A stretch of DNA of 64,000 nt. It comes from Haliclystus octoradiatus (taxonomy: Eukaryota > Cnidaria > Staurozoa > Stauromedusae > Haliclystidae). The DNA is taken from the NCBI GenBank assembly GCA_916610825.1, contig OU744449.1, forward strand, positions 17,577,344 to 17,641,343, written 5' to 3'. Below the pieces are notes generated by a model. That model saw nothing but the letters and a program-made list of their open reading frames with translations. It was not told the origin of the DNA and searched no databases. Position numbers and translations under genes: made by a program. How positions within the stretch are numbered: the first letter of the stretch is position 1; each line of letters starts with the position of its first letter. Below, piece after piece: positions 1 through 42,600 of the stretch.

Positions 1-3000
1 CTTTTCAGCAAGCTCATCCCAGATTGGGGCAAGTTGTTTGCAGTGTCCACACCATGGAGCATAGAATTCAACTAAAACAAATTTGCTCTTATCCATGACA
101 ACTTCTTCAAAGTTCTTTCCAACTAAGATCTTGACAGGGTTCTTGTTCCAATCTTCTGGTACTTCTTGGCTCATCAAATGTGGCTGCAATGAAAGAAAAG
201 ATAAAATTTAGTTTGGATTACACTGGAACCAAACCTGATAGACATGATGTCACAGCAGTATGAACACCCTCTGCATGTGTAATTGTCTGATACATTGAGT
301 TTCACATCTTATGCATTCATCAGAAAGAGACACTCGAGTAGTACAAAAAGTGTACTCATTGAGTCCAGTTTTTTTTAGTTCTGTCATGCATTGATTGAAC
401 AGGAACCCAGGCAAGGCAAGTAGGTAAACAGCTCACCTTGAGTTTACCATCAAGGAATGATTGAACGAATTCAGCAAGGGCAGCTTCAGTGAAGTCATTT
501 GATTCCGGTTTGTATTTGCTCATGTCAGCTTCAAGATTGATAAGTCTAACTGTTGGTGCATCTTCTTTCTTCAGAGCAAAGAATTCCATGATACGTTCAT
601 TGGCAGCAGCATCAATATCAATGTAGATGAATAAAACCTTTCCTTTGAATCCTTTGGCACTGTTGGTGAATGTATCGAGACTCTCTTTGAAGGCATCAGA
701 GGCTTTACTAACGAAGAAGAGGATGTGGCTTTTGATAGCACCACCAAAGATCTTTGGAGCAGCCTAGAAGAGATGATTCATTAACACTTTAATCTTCATT
801 GATTCATAGAGAAACCATATATCCTACATGTTACTTTTCACATTCAGCTTATTTTATTAAATTTTAATTTAATGAAAATATATTTCAAACTAAATATTAA
901 TAAATATTGAATCTCAATAAATAAATAAAAAATCCTCCTAATCTGAAGTTAAGCGTTTTGATTAAAATAAAGTAATTTGCCAAGTGGTTGACCTTGCTTC
1001 AATGTTCCCATAATTCACCAAGCGCTGCTATTGTTCTCCCTACATGGAATGTGGTATCACAGCTTGAAGCAGACTAGAAGGGTTTCGATATTTGCGGTCA
1101 AACTCCTCTTACTTAAATAGCATATAAATGGGACAAGAATACAATTCAACACTATCAAAGTCATGTGATGCTACGGTAAAAATCTTATCAAAATCGCCCG
1201 AAATCCGAAACGAGGTCTTGAACGTTATAACGGTATATCAGAAATAGCCAGTGTTTGTATGGAATGGATTAAGAGCTTTCTGCTTACGTCAAGCTGTGCT
1301 TGGCATTTGGATCGCGTTACCGCGCTTGGTGAATACTAGTTGCATTCTCACATTTTTTGGAAGATGAGGTAGCCTAAAAGTCACAAATGTTCATCAAAAA
1401 GTATACCAAGTGTACCCAGTTGATTATAGGTGAATATACCCAAGAGTAGAATCACCCCCTGACAGAAATATTTAACTTTTAGATCATTCAATTATCAATG
1501 GAAGTGTAGCCTACACATCTTGATATTACAGAGTTTTAAAATCTTTTTTGATGAAGACTGCTGATTTACCTCATCGGTGAATTCAGTAACCAATGGCATG
1601 CTTTCTTCTTTTACAAAAGTAAAGATTGCTTTTTGTTCAAACTTTCCTGCAAAGTCTGCACGACCACTATCAAACTAAAAAACAACAGAAGCACATTAGT
1701 TCTTGCTGGGTGCAGATATAAGCAGGGGAATGTATTGAATAGATGTTTGTTTGTTATTTATCACTGTGCTGAATGATTCTTACTTTCTTGAAAAGGGTGA
1801 CTAATTCTCCAGTGACGGAGTATGCATCCATAGCTTCTTTAGAACTGGTGATTCCAAATTCCATATCATCAACGAGTTCAGCAGCCTTTAAGAATTCCTT
1901 TGCGCCTTCGCTTTCTTGATCAGCAAAGAATCCAACAACAGCAACATCACGCCCTTCAATAAAAGCTTTGACGCTGTCAGCATCTTCATAGATTTTGGCT
2001 GGTGGACCAGTCTTCTTATTGATCCAGCTTACAATTTCGCTGGCAGTTCGACCACCTACAATATCATGAAATTGAATATGATAATTCATGAGTTAATTAA
2101 ATCACAGTATTTAATTTAATTTATTTGAAAAATTAACCATAAAATATACAAAATTCGAATTTAAGAGAAACTATTCAAATAATGACTAATGCAGACAAAA
2201 CACAAACGTTATTGCAGCCTAAACCCTATTTTATGATGTCTAAATAGTAATCATCTCACTGTGCCATAATTATCCTCAAGACTATGTCTAGACAGTCTAG
2301 CTAAATTGAATGTCAATTGATACAAAAATATTCCTACATCGTCTAAATATCAATTTCCTAGATATCCTGTTTGATGCAGTCCGTGTCTTGGTGATTAAAT
2401 TAAGTTTACATAGTCTCATTTATGAAATAGTAGTCAACAAATCACACAAAAACACAAGTGATATTCTAATTAGGGTAACCATTAAAACAACAGTTTGATC
2501 AGATAAGCTAATCTGATTTTGATCCAGAGCCAGGTGGACCGTGTCCTAATTTGCTGTTGCTATGTCAGTCAAACATACAGTTAAAGCATTGTGAAATAAA
2601 TTAACTATAATTTATAACTCATTGAAGAACTAAACCTTTATAGGCATATACATATATAGAAATTTTTTCATTAATTAGATACTAACTTGAACATAGATAT
2701 AATTCATTGGTAATTACCGTTGTATTCTTGTTCGACACCTTTCTTGAAAAATTTCAATGTAGGGAATCCTTGGATTGAGTATTTCTCAGCAAGTTTCTTC
2801 TCTACTGTGGCATCAACTTTACCAAGACGAACATCTGATTTAGCTTCCTTTAATGTACTTGCAGCTGAGGCATACTCAGGCTCCAATGATTGACAATGTC
2901 CACACCAAGGAGCATCTAAAAATCAGAAAAATGTTTTATGAGATTTCATGTTCACTCTGGAGCTGAAATTGAAATAAAACAACAAACTACTATGTAGCCA

Positions 3001-3155
3001 AAATACTTACAAAATTCAACAAGAACTGTAGTATCGTCCTTTACAAGTTCACTAAAATTGTCATCAGTTAAAATTAGAACATCTTTTTCTTCTTTAACTT
3101 CAGCTGCGAATGCAGATACTGTAAGAGAAACTAATAAAACAACGAGAAACTTCAT
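1..3155 (-). CDS. P4HB: Protein disulfide isomerase, PDIA1/P4HB type (3' end off window)
   Basis: ER-lumen oxidoreductase that forms and rearranges disulfides in secretory proteins. Exons on the minus strand: 3011-3155, 2718-2915, 1784-2055, 1570-1674, 437-763 and 1-183 (continues off the left edge); all have GT/AG borders and compatible phases, giving 410 codons. The start at 3155 opens a hydrophobic signal peptide ([18 protein letters not shown]). The a domain has WCGHC at residues 52-56. The b and b' domains follow without catalytic cysteines (KYKPES and related PDIA1 blocks), then the a' domain with a second WCGHC at about 393-397. The C-terminal tail and any KDEL-type retention signal lie outside the window. 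Order a-b-b'-a' and spacing match PDIA1 rather than PDIA3 or PDIA4, although a PDIA1 paralogue cannot be excluded. An ER-stress element lies 129 bp upstream. Confidence 0.95.
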
Positions 3156-3283
3156 GTTGGAGACAGCAATGGACGAACGACTACAACGAAGGTGTGCGGC
3201 TGGAAAGGTTACGTTTAAAAAGTTTTTTGCAGACGTGTCAATGAAACCGGACGGCATGGTACAAAAGCATGTGGAATGGAGCT

Positions 3284-3302
3284 CGTGTTGCGCTGTGATT
3301 GG
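3284..3302 (-). promoter_or_regulatory. ER stress response element (ERSE) of the PDI promoter
   Basis: On the minus strand this reads CCAAT, nine bases, then ACACG, one base off the ERSE consensus CCAAT-N9-CCACG bound by NF-Y plus ATF6/XBP1. It lies 129-147 bp upstream of the PDI start codon in the correct orientation. ERSEs are established in vertebrate ER chaperone promoters; use of this one is inferred. Confidence 0.6.
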
Positions 3303-3340
3303 CTCGGGAGAACAATGCCTAAAAAATCAATGATAGTAAG

Positions 3341-3362
3341 CCATTGTGGAAAGCACACGTGG
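3341..3362. promoter_or_regulatory. Degenerate second ERSE-like box with CACGTG core
   Basis: Plus strand reads CCATT, nine bases, ACACG, running into CACGTGG. It has two mismatches to ERSE but contains a palindromic E-box (CACGTG at 3356-3361) and resembles the XBP1/ATF6 site TGACGTGG. About 190-205 bp upstream of the PDI start. Weak on its own; notable only because it sits beside a better ERSE. Confidence 0.3.
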
Positions 3363-4367
3363 GGTCTTTTATCAAAAGAGCAACTGATCCAACAAATATA
3401 TCAGCAAATGTTTCATTATGAATAAAAAATTGGTAAACGTCATTAAGTTATTGTCCCACCTGTCTCAACTTTGCAGCCAACAATATTAGTTAATAACAAC
3501 ACATGTAGAATGTAGAGTTTATACAATTGCGAGCCGTTATTAATAATATATAAAATATGAAGTCAAAAATCAGACAATCTACTCAAAGTTTCACGCCAAG
3601 GCGATCATCAGGCAATCTATTAATCCATAGTAACATAAGCCGCTTCATAGATACACACATAAATGCCTTGGATTTGCAAAAGACGCGGGAGATACTACCG
3701 TTTACCAACAAACGTTTCTGACCACGGTTGTTATAACGCTATCTTTAATTTAATATCATGACAACGACCTGATGTTTAAAGAGTATCCGACTCCGATAAT
3801 AACACTCCAACTCCGAATCCGAAATCGAAAATATGACGAACCAGGGACACCGGAGCAAAAATCATGCAGCGGGGGTAGGCATAGAATAGGGCACATTTAA
3901 ACATTTTTCTCTGAAGAAAACTTCTCAATTTCTCAAAAACAAATTCTTTTCTCGAAAAACTCAATGGTTGTAATACAGAATGGAGAACATATTTCATCTG
4001 ATAATTTGCAGTCAAAATGAAGAGAAAAGAATTCCAGTGTTTTCATTAAATACTGTATCGCGCTTGGCAACACCTATAGCATAGCAAAGTGATTGATCAT
4101 GTTACATATATTGGTCATTCTGTTAATGGCTTTCTGAAATCCAAAAATACTATCAAATAAAGAAAAATAGAAACTAGTTTTTAAAATTAATACTGTAGCA
4201 GTTTTGTACAATAATCTTATTCCGATGCTGTTTACAGCGAACTTTTGGGCATTACAGTATAAACATTATATCAATTTCCATTAATTTTCAAACAGAATTG
4301 TTGCTACCAAGTTCAGTAATAATGTCTATAACAATGAAGTCATATTTTCATGATTGCGTATGAATGA

Positions 4368-15526
<11,159 letters not shown>

Positions 15527-16279
15527 CTTGAGCGATCGGCTATTTGCAAACGATATCATAAACGAGGCTAGTAAGGGACAGACAAGAAATCGGGCATTGT
15601 TAAGGATTTTCGTTGTCACTTGAAATCGGTATATCGCAGTCCGATTGAAGTATTAAATTCAATATTTATTGTTGCTTCTGGATTTAGGTGATTGATAAAT
15701 ATATATGTGATCCATCTTTAGGCAAAAGACATTAGTACCATGCTAACTTCTTGGCAGAAGTGAAACGTTACGCTGCTATGGGTTACTTACTCAATCTTAG
15801 GGCTTACAACAAATAGCAATGATGGTCTAATGAGACTCTACACCTCAGTGGATATTCAGTAAGAAAATCTATGCGGTTTTATTCAGTCGTATTCTTGACT
15901 AGCTTAAGAAAACCATATACTAGAATTTTGCAGTACTCTTCGGTTGGCGTCTCCGAGTGAACAGGAGACAGATGGATAACCCAATTATTTTTACTCCAAC
16001 TCACAATTGAATGTTGAATTTAAATAAGATAATAAAGATGAGACTTACAGATCTCCGAATGATATGGTCCCAATTTTAATTTGGAATTGTATATATTGCA
16101 GAGCAAAAACGTCCATGTCATTATTAATATAGCATAATATCTATTTTCATATAAAAATTTATTCAAATGAATGGTATCAAAATTTGCGTTTAAGCAGACC
16201 CCAGCTACAGTCTAGCCTAAAGGCTGGTATTGGTTTCACTAAATGGAAACAAAATCGTTAATTAAGATAAGTCTCTATT
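15527..16279. other. Intergenic region between CLCN7 3' end and MRPL12 5' end
   Basis: Contains the MRPL12 promoter side at about 15527-15700 (no recognised element) and the CLCN7 3' UTR. Minus-strand AATAAA lies at 16158-16163, about 117 bp after the CLCN7 stop, and is a likely poly(A) signal. No other gene seen. Confidence 0.6.
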
Positions 16280-35644
<19,365 letters not shown>

Positions 35645-38600
35645 AGCAGAACTCAATAATAATGAGGTGAAACCAACAAGAACTGGATTGGCTGGAACAT
35701 TGCTATCGGTTACCTGAAAGATATGTACACATAATAATAACTTATAAAAAGCTTCTTTGGTGTTGATTTAATATTCAGGTAAATAGAGACAAAAATTAGT
35801 GCAAAATGTGGGACCTGGGATTATCGTTCCCAAAAGACCGCTGGCATCAAAATGGAAATAGGAAACATTTCAAAATCATTCCCAGAACATTTACAATATA
35901 CTATATGTTTCTTGGAAGAGTCAAATCTGAATTTTTGAGCTTCTTTATATAATGTTGGGAATGTTTTGCTATCGTTTAAAGATCAATGCCCTAGTAATGT
36001 TGTGCGCAGTGAGATTTTCTCAATTGAAAAATAACAGTTGGGTTGAAACCAATTCAATTTTCAAAGGTAAAACGTTAATCGACGATCTTTGACAAAATGG
36101 AAAATTTAAATGTGGTTTGTGTGATGCAAATTATGTTGGCTACATTTGTCGACAGGGTCCGGTAAATTGCTTTTTCCCCGGAATTCAAATTTTTGCTTTC
36201 AACTTTTTTGTGGAAATTACTTAATGTAAATAAAAAAAAATATGATAAAACTGCACTGTTTTTACTTATATTGCAAAGAAAAGAAAGAAGACCATTTTTT
36301 TCTGATTATAAAAAACTTGAATAGTTTTTCCTCCCGTTCCTTTTAAATTTGTCTGACCTTCCGGGACTGAGAGTCCCGGAATCCTTCATTTTATCAAATG
36401 CTTGCCGACATTTGAAAAATTTTAACACATATTCAGGAAGCAGTGTAGAAGTGGAGCAATGTAGGCTAATTTAGGGGAGGAGGAGGTCGCAGAACAGCTG
36501 GACTTCAGATCTGATCAATTGTATCTCAAATCCAATAAAGGTTAACTCAACCTTGATTTTATCTTTTTATCTGAAACATCAAATGAGTACCATCTTCTGA
36601 TGACAGATCCAATGGTAAAAAAGAAATTCCATTATGAAGAGCTGCTGCGCCTAAACAATTGATTTGCAATGAAATATGTTGAAATTGATCAGCAAGCCTT
36701 TCTTTGTAATCGTTGCAATGAAACAAATTTAACTAATGTGTCGTTAATCCCTTGTTAAACAATTTTGAATATAAGTGAAATTTTGAAAAGCAAATTGTTG
36801 GCATTTCTGACTTGCACTTAAAGGTGGGGTAGGCCACGCCTGCAGATTATGGCGAGGGTGAACCTTAATATCAATCATATTTTCATTTGACAAACAAACA
36901 TCACTGAATATTTGTAAGGGCGCACCCCAGACTGCAGAGTTTGTAATTTGTGCAGCGTTAATTCTTAAATCAGATATTAGTGCGACTGGAAGCACTGCTT
37001 TTCTTACTTTTCTTTTGTTCTACGGCTGGATTTCGTTGGAAACGTATAGACAATGATGAAAACAAGACAAAATGTGCTGCAAAAAAGAGACCTTCCAAGT
37101 CTCATGATTTTAAACTGAATCTCAAGGTCTCACAGTTCTCTCACTTTCTCACAGCAAAATCCAATCTTAAGAAAATGTCCCTATTTTCTGTGTATAAGCT
37201 CTTTGATAATCTAATAAATTATGCTTGAAAATTAAGCACAGTTTTATTTACACTCTGTTGGATTATTCTGGGTGTTGTTTCTAGACTGCTTTTATGTTTT
37301 AGTTACATGCGCAAGAGTCAACATTATTTAAAATGTTGTTGTAAATTTTCGTTTCAAACAAATGCATTCCCCCATACCCCCTAGAATTAGACCCATCTTG
37401 GGAAAGATGCTTATAATTTATAGGCTATCCAGAATACGGGATTTCAAAAATCTCACTATTTTTTCAAATCTCAAGTTGGAAGGTCTGAGAAGAGGATAAG
37501 GTCAGGATAAGGTCAATATTAAAGTTATTATTCTGCGATTAAGATCTAAGCCACCGACAGCAAACTTTACAGTCTGGGCGCACCCGAGATCTTGGAAAAA
37601 GTTCCCTTCTTTGCAGCCTGGAGGTAAGCTACATTGTATTATCTGTACAGAGGTGTATTGTAGACTATAAAAGCCACGTAAAAGTGACATTTTCACAAAA
37701 TATCAAATGAAAATAAACACTATCATGATGATAACTCCATTCACGAGAAATTTGCTATTGTCTAGCCCTCTTTGTAAGACAACTGTATGGAGTGTAAAAT
37801 TTCAACGTCTCACCTTAAACCCAAGTGTAGAGCATGAAATGAGACTTCAGCTTGTATAGCAATAGCAATTGCACATGCACATTGATATTGGTAATATGTC
37901 TACTGTTCAGTTTGAAAACAAACAAAATATAATCTGATCATGTGTCGATCAATGATTTATTTTCTAGATGATACGAGATGCAAACCATAGATTATAAATA
38001 AACTCGTTAGCAGTATGGAGCGTAATAAGCAGAATAGCGTGAGTTTAATGGGTGGGGTATAAAATGTGTAAGCCCAGCCTAATTTAGAAATGAAAAGCAA
38101 TGCTGCGGTCATATTTCGTACTTAGAGCCTTACATATTTCTGAGCTCTATCCAGCTCATTTGACATGCATTGTGTACCAGAATAACAAAGAAATAATATG
38201 CGATCAGATAATAATGAATAGACTTACCCAAAATTTTATTCTATTGAGTCAGGACAGTAATCAGATAGTATAAAATTGACCGTAAGTAAATAACAAAACT
38301 TTTGGATTACTCATGGCCGAAAGAAATTTTCAAGTAGAAATAATTTGGCCATTGCCTCTCATTGCAAAGTCAGCTGCTCTCCATAAAGAGGTTTAAAAAA
38401 CTGTCAAAGAATCATTTCAGATTATTTCAGTAGGCCTATTTGGAAGATTACGAAATTGTTTAGTATGTTTTCCTTTCATAATTGATATTATATATGTCCA
38501 AAAACATGTTTGCTCGATTCACTTTAAACATGAAGCAATTTTCACCTGCAGTACACATCTCACGTAATTCCTTGCGCTAGTCATGGATCGACAGAATCAT

Positions 38601-38844
38601 AATCAAACTTTGAACACCTTAGCCTACAGATACAGGTAAGTCTCAATTAATTAAGTATATTTCGGAATACAGATACTGATAGACCAAGTCTTGAAATAGA
38701 TAAATTTCTTGGGTTTGATCATTTGAAACAATTGATATTAACAAAAAATACATTTAATAAATATGTTTAATCCAGCCCAATATACTTCGCCGAAAGCTGT
38801 CCATGACCATGTCATGATGTCAATACTCATCTGGCTTAGGAGAG
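35645..38844. other. Region upstream of CLCN7
   Basis: CLCN7 5' flank. The 5' UTR may run to about 35714, where a CAG/GTAACC border could be an upstream splice site. A short Penelope fragment at 36050-36155 is antisense to the gene. No other gene recognised; open frames near 36744-37228 have no motif. Confidence 0.5.
36050..36155 (+). mobile_element. Penelope C-terminal fragment
   Basis: Encodes pieces LIDDL and CGLCDANYVGY, matching the end of the Penelope coding region at 57815-57945. The right edge is cut by unrelated sequence beginning CAGGGTCCGG, resembling the CAGGGTCC MITE family. Confidence 0.7.
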
Positions 38845-39009
38845 GACTCTGGTGAGGCTCTCTCTGAAAGCTAGCTCAAGAATAGAGAACAACCTCTGTT
38901 CGAGCTCAATACCAGGTTACCTGCACGGACACTCATGCACAACAGCTTTACTGAAGATCACTGAAGATTGGAGAGAATCCTTGGACAATGGAGAGCATGT
39001 CACTAGGCC

Positions 39010-39656
39010 TGTACAGGTTCTATTCAATTTGAAGGCGGACTGTACAAACCTTCCTTAGAGACCCATACATTGAAGCTATTTACTATATTGATAAGAAGAC
39101 TCACCAATAACATACGAAGTGTCAAGGACAGCTTCGGGAGAGATACATAGAGTGACACCAATGAATACACCAAATTCTCTTCTTTTGTAACTTGATATTG
39201 ATTTGATATATAATTTCTCTTGATTTCGTAACATATAAAACATATATTCTCATACATATATAAATCTTCTGGTATACATTCCACTCTTACTTTCTATCTT
39301 TCACATCTTTATAGTTAATTTGTCTTGCATTTATACTAAACTATATCTATTATTAGGTAAGGTTCCACGCAAACAATACGTAGGCATATTAAACATAACG
39401 TGGTGTATTTCATCCTTGTCACGCAAACAATGCGTAGGCATATAAGCATTACGTGGTATATTTTATCCTTGTCATCCTACATAACATCATTAGGCTACTT
39501 TCAATTATACGCTATTATCCACGCAATGAGTCATCTATGTTCGTTTTAATTTAAGTACTATATTAGTCATTATTATTTCAATGTTCATCATAATTTTTAG
39601 TGTAGTTTTCTTCTATTAATGTTTCATTTATTTCCTGAGTCCAATCGCTCTCAACA
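39010..39656 (-). repeat. BEL/Pao 3' LTR
   Basis: 647 bp, same length and sequence as the LTR at 45152-45798. Contains a tandem duplication of about 54 bp (CACGCAAACAAT(A/G)CGTAGGC ..., at about 39367 and 39420), possibly a promoter or enhancer repeat. The 86-codon frame in each LTR is probably meaningless. Confidence 0.95.
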
Positions 39657-39680
39657 GTCCCACCTGTAAAGTATAAGACT

Positions 39681-42600
39681 TTACAAGACCGAGTTTTCTA
39701 ATACACATAGCTTCGCGATTGGGCGTGTCAATTTTCCGTTAGCTGTTTTCACTTCTGCTGAACGAACCAATCCATCAGCGCTTTGATTGATTTTTGTAAT
39801 TCTTGCCATAGGCCAATAACCACGGACACGGGGTTCCTCAGTAATTAGAACCAAGTCGCCAATTGATACGTTGCGTTGTTTTGTTGTCCACTTCGTTCGT
39901 TTCTGAAGTTGACCTAGATATTCGTTGTTCCAACGTTTCCAGAACATATTTAAGAGGGCTTGGGCGCGGCGCCAATTCTTTCTCGTGATGACATCTCTTT
40001 TTTCAAATATATCTGGTGGTAAATGTACTATAGATCTTACCAACAGAAAATGGTTTGGCGTCAATGGTTGTAAATCGTTGACGTCATCTGAGCAGGCAGT
40101 TAATGGTCGACAGTTGAGGATTCCTTCTGCTTCTATTACAATTGTGTCGAATGTTTCAGGATTGATAATTTGATCTTTCATTATTGCTTTTATTGCTCTT
40201 TTTGCAGACCTAACCAATCGCTCCCATATACCTCCGAAATGAGGGGCTGCCGGCGGGTTGAATATCCATTTTGTATTTTTCTGTTGCAAATATTTCGATA
40301 TCTTTTGTTGATTCCAATTGGCAATTGCTTCTCTGAGGTCTCTCTCTGCGCCAACAAAGTTTGTTCCATTATCTGATCGAATCTCTTCAGGGTTGCCTCT
40401 TCTGGATTGAAATCTCCTCAGTACATTTATGAAATGATCGGTGTCCATTGAGCTTGTTGTCTCCAGGTGAACAGCACGGGTTGCCAAACAGGTGAACAGA
40501 CAGCACCATCTCTTCTCTTGACTGCGACGAACTTTCACATAGAACGGTCCAAAGAAGTCCACTCCAGTTGACGAGAACGGAAACGAGGCGGTGACACGTG
40601 AGGTTGGTAAATCAGCCATCTGCTGTTGCATTGGTCGGGCGTTCATCTTCTTGCAGGTGATGCAGGACCCTGAAATAAATTTCAGAAGGGATCGGATACT
40701 AGGTATCCAAAACCTTCTTCTAATTGCAGCCATAATGCAATCAATGCCTGAGTGGGCGAGGTCTTCGTGATAGTCATTGATGATGGCTTTGGCTATGATA
40801 TGTCGTCGTGGTACCAGGATTGGATGCTTGACATCTTCTGGAAGGGCTGAATTTCTAAGTCGACCACCAACTCGAAGTAGGCCATCATCTCCAATGAAAG
40901 GGCATAATTGTTTGATTGAACTTTTCGATGGAACTGGCTTCTCTTTCTTTAAAGCTGTTATCTCTTCGCTGTAGTTGTGACATTGAACATATTTCATGAG
41001 TCTATTTTCTGCCTGTGAAATATCTTCAACACATAATAATAGCTTTCGTTCATCTGAACGAGAGCGACAATTGTTTACAAATTGAAAGCATCTTGCAATT
41101 ATGCGTTTTAACTTGTACCATGAATTATATCTTTCAATAAGTTGTTCTAAAGGATCATCTTTAGCTACTACTATTGACATAACAGTGGGTTTAAATTCTA
41201 ACTTATCTGTTATGTTTTCTTCTTGCTCTGTCTGTTGAGGCCAGGTTCCTTCATCTTCTTGTAAGAAATCTGGACCTGCGAGCCATCTTGAGTCCAGTGA
41301 CAGTTCATGAGGATTGATACCACGAGAAACATCATCTGCAGGATTGAGTTGACCAGGTACATGACGCCATTGAGGCACTTCTGTTAGATCGTGAATTTCT
41401 GCAACTCTGTTTGCTACGAATGTTTGAAATCTTCTGTCTTCGTTTGCAATATAAGCTAAGGTAGTCTTCGAGTCTGACCAATAAGTGACGTCATTGAATC
41501 CGATATCCATTTCTTTTATTATCATAGCTCCTAGTCGTGATGCCATAAGTGCGGATTGTAATTCTAGTCGTGGTATTGTTAGCGTCTTCAGGGGTGCACA
41601 GCGTGCTTTTCCAGTCAGGAATACCACTTTGATTTCATCGTCAGTTGAGGCTCTCAAATATGCTACAGCTCCAAATCCTTTCTCTGATGCGTCGCAGAAT
41701 ATGTGTAGGTCATTCTTATTGACTTTTGACTTTAATCCTTCATACAGATGTCTTTTAATTTCAACATTTTCAATTCCTTTGATCTGATTTTTCCAGCATT
41801 CCCATTGTTTAACTTCGTTGTCGTTCATATATTCGTCCCATGTTGCTTTTCGTCGCCATAGTTCTTGCATAATCAGTTTTGGTTGAAGTAGAATTGGAGA
41901 GAGGACACCATCTGGGTTGTATATGCTGCTGATGGTTGACAGTAGACCACGCTTCGTATTTGGTTGTTCACACAGGTCGTTGGCCACTTTGAAGGTGAAT
42001 GTATCTTGTTCGATGTTCCATGTGACACCTAGTGCTCTTTCTCCTTTGTTGGCGTCGTTGCTTAGTTTCACTGATTTCTTTCTTTCTGCTTCTGGAAGTG
42101 CGTCCAATACGGCTGTGCTGTTGCTGTTCCACTTTGTGAGTTTGAAACCACCTTTCTGTAGCATTGACATCAGCTCTGTTGCCAAGGTGACAGCCTCTTC
42201 TTCGTCATCGACTGATTTCAGCAGGTCGTCCATGTACATGTTTCTATTGATCGTCTCACATGCTTGAGTCGAATAATGTTCAGCGTTGTCTTCGGCGGTC
42301 TGCCGTAGTGCTGATAAGGCGCAGCAAGGACTTGATTTCGCTCCAAATAAGTGCGTCATCATCACATACTCGGTTGGTTGACTTGATAGGTCTTCATCTT
42401 TGTACCATAAGAACCGTAATGCTTGGATGTCTTCATCGTTGACGTGCACTTGGTTAAACATACCTTCGATATCTGCTAAAATTGCAATTCTATTTTGTCT
42501 AAATCTTAATAGACAACCCAACAAATTGTTCAATAAATCTGGACCTGTTAATAGATTTTCGTTTAGTGAGGTCCCACCGTATTTGCATGCCGCATCAAAT

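Larger units (their letters stand above)
3156..4367. other. Intergenic region between MRPL12 3' end and PDI 5' end
   Basis: Holds the PDI promoter boxes, then a fragment of a Penelope-like element end at about 3510-3640. That fragment contains a decayed hammerhead core on the minus strand (CTGATGA at 3605-3611, stem II CGCC/GGCG, then GAAAC), but the stem I flanks no longer pair. The rest, 3640-4367, shows no gene. Confidence 0.6.

Noticed and set aside
35645-36000. Search for a CLEAR (TFEB) lysosomal promoter box upstream of CLCN7
   Set aside because: No GTCACGTGAC-like site found near the first coding exon.
39024-39284. 86-codon frame present identically in both BEL LTRs
   Set aside because: Duplicated only because LTRs are duplicated; no motif and no independent evidence of coding.
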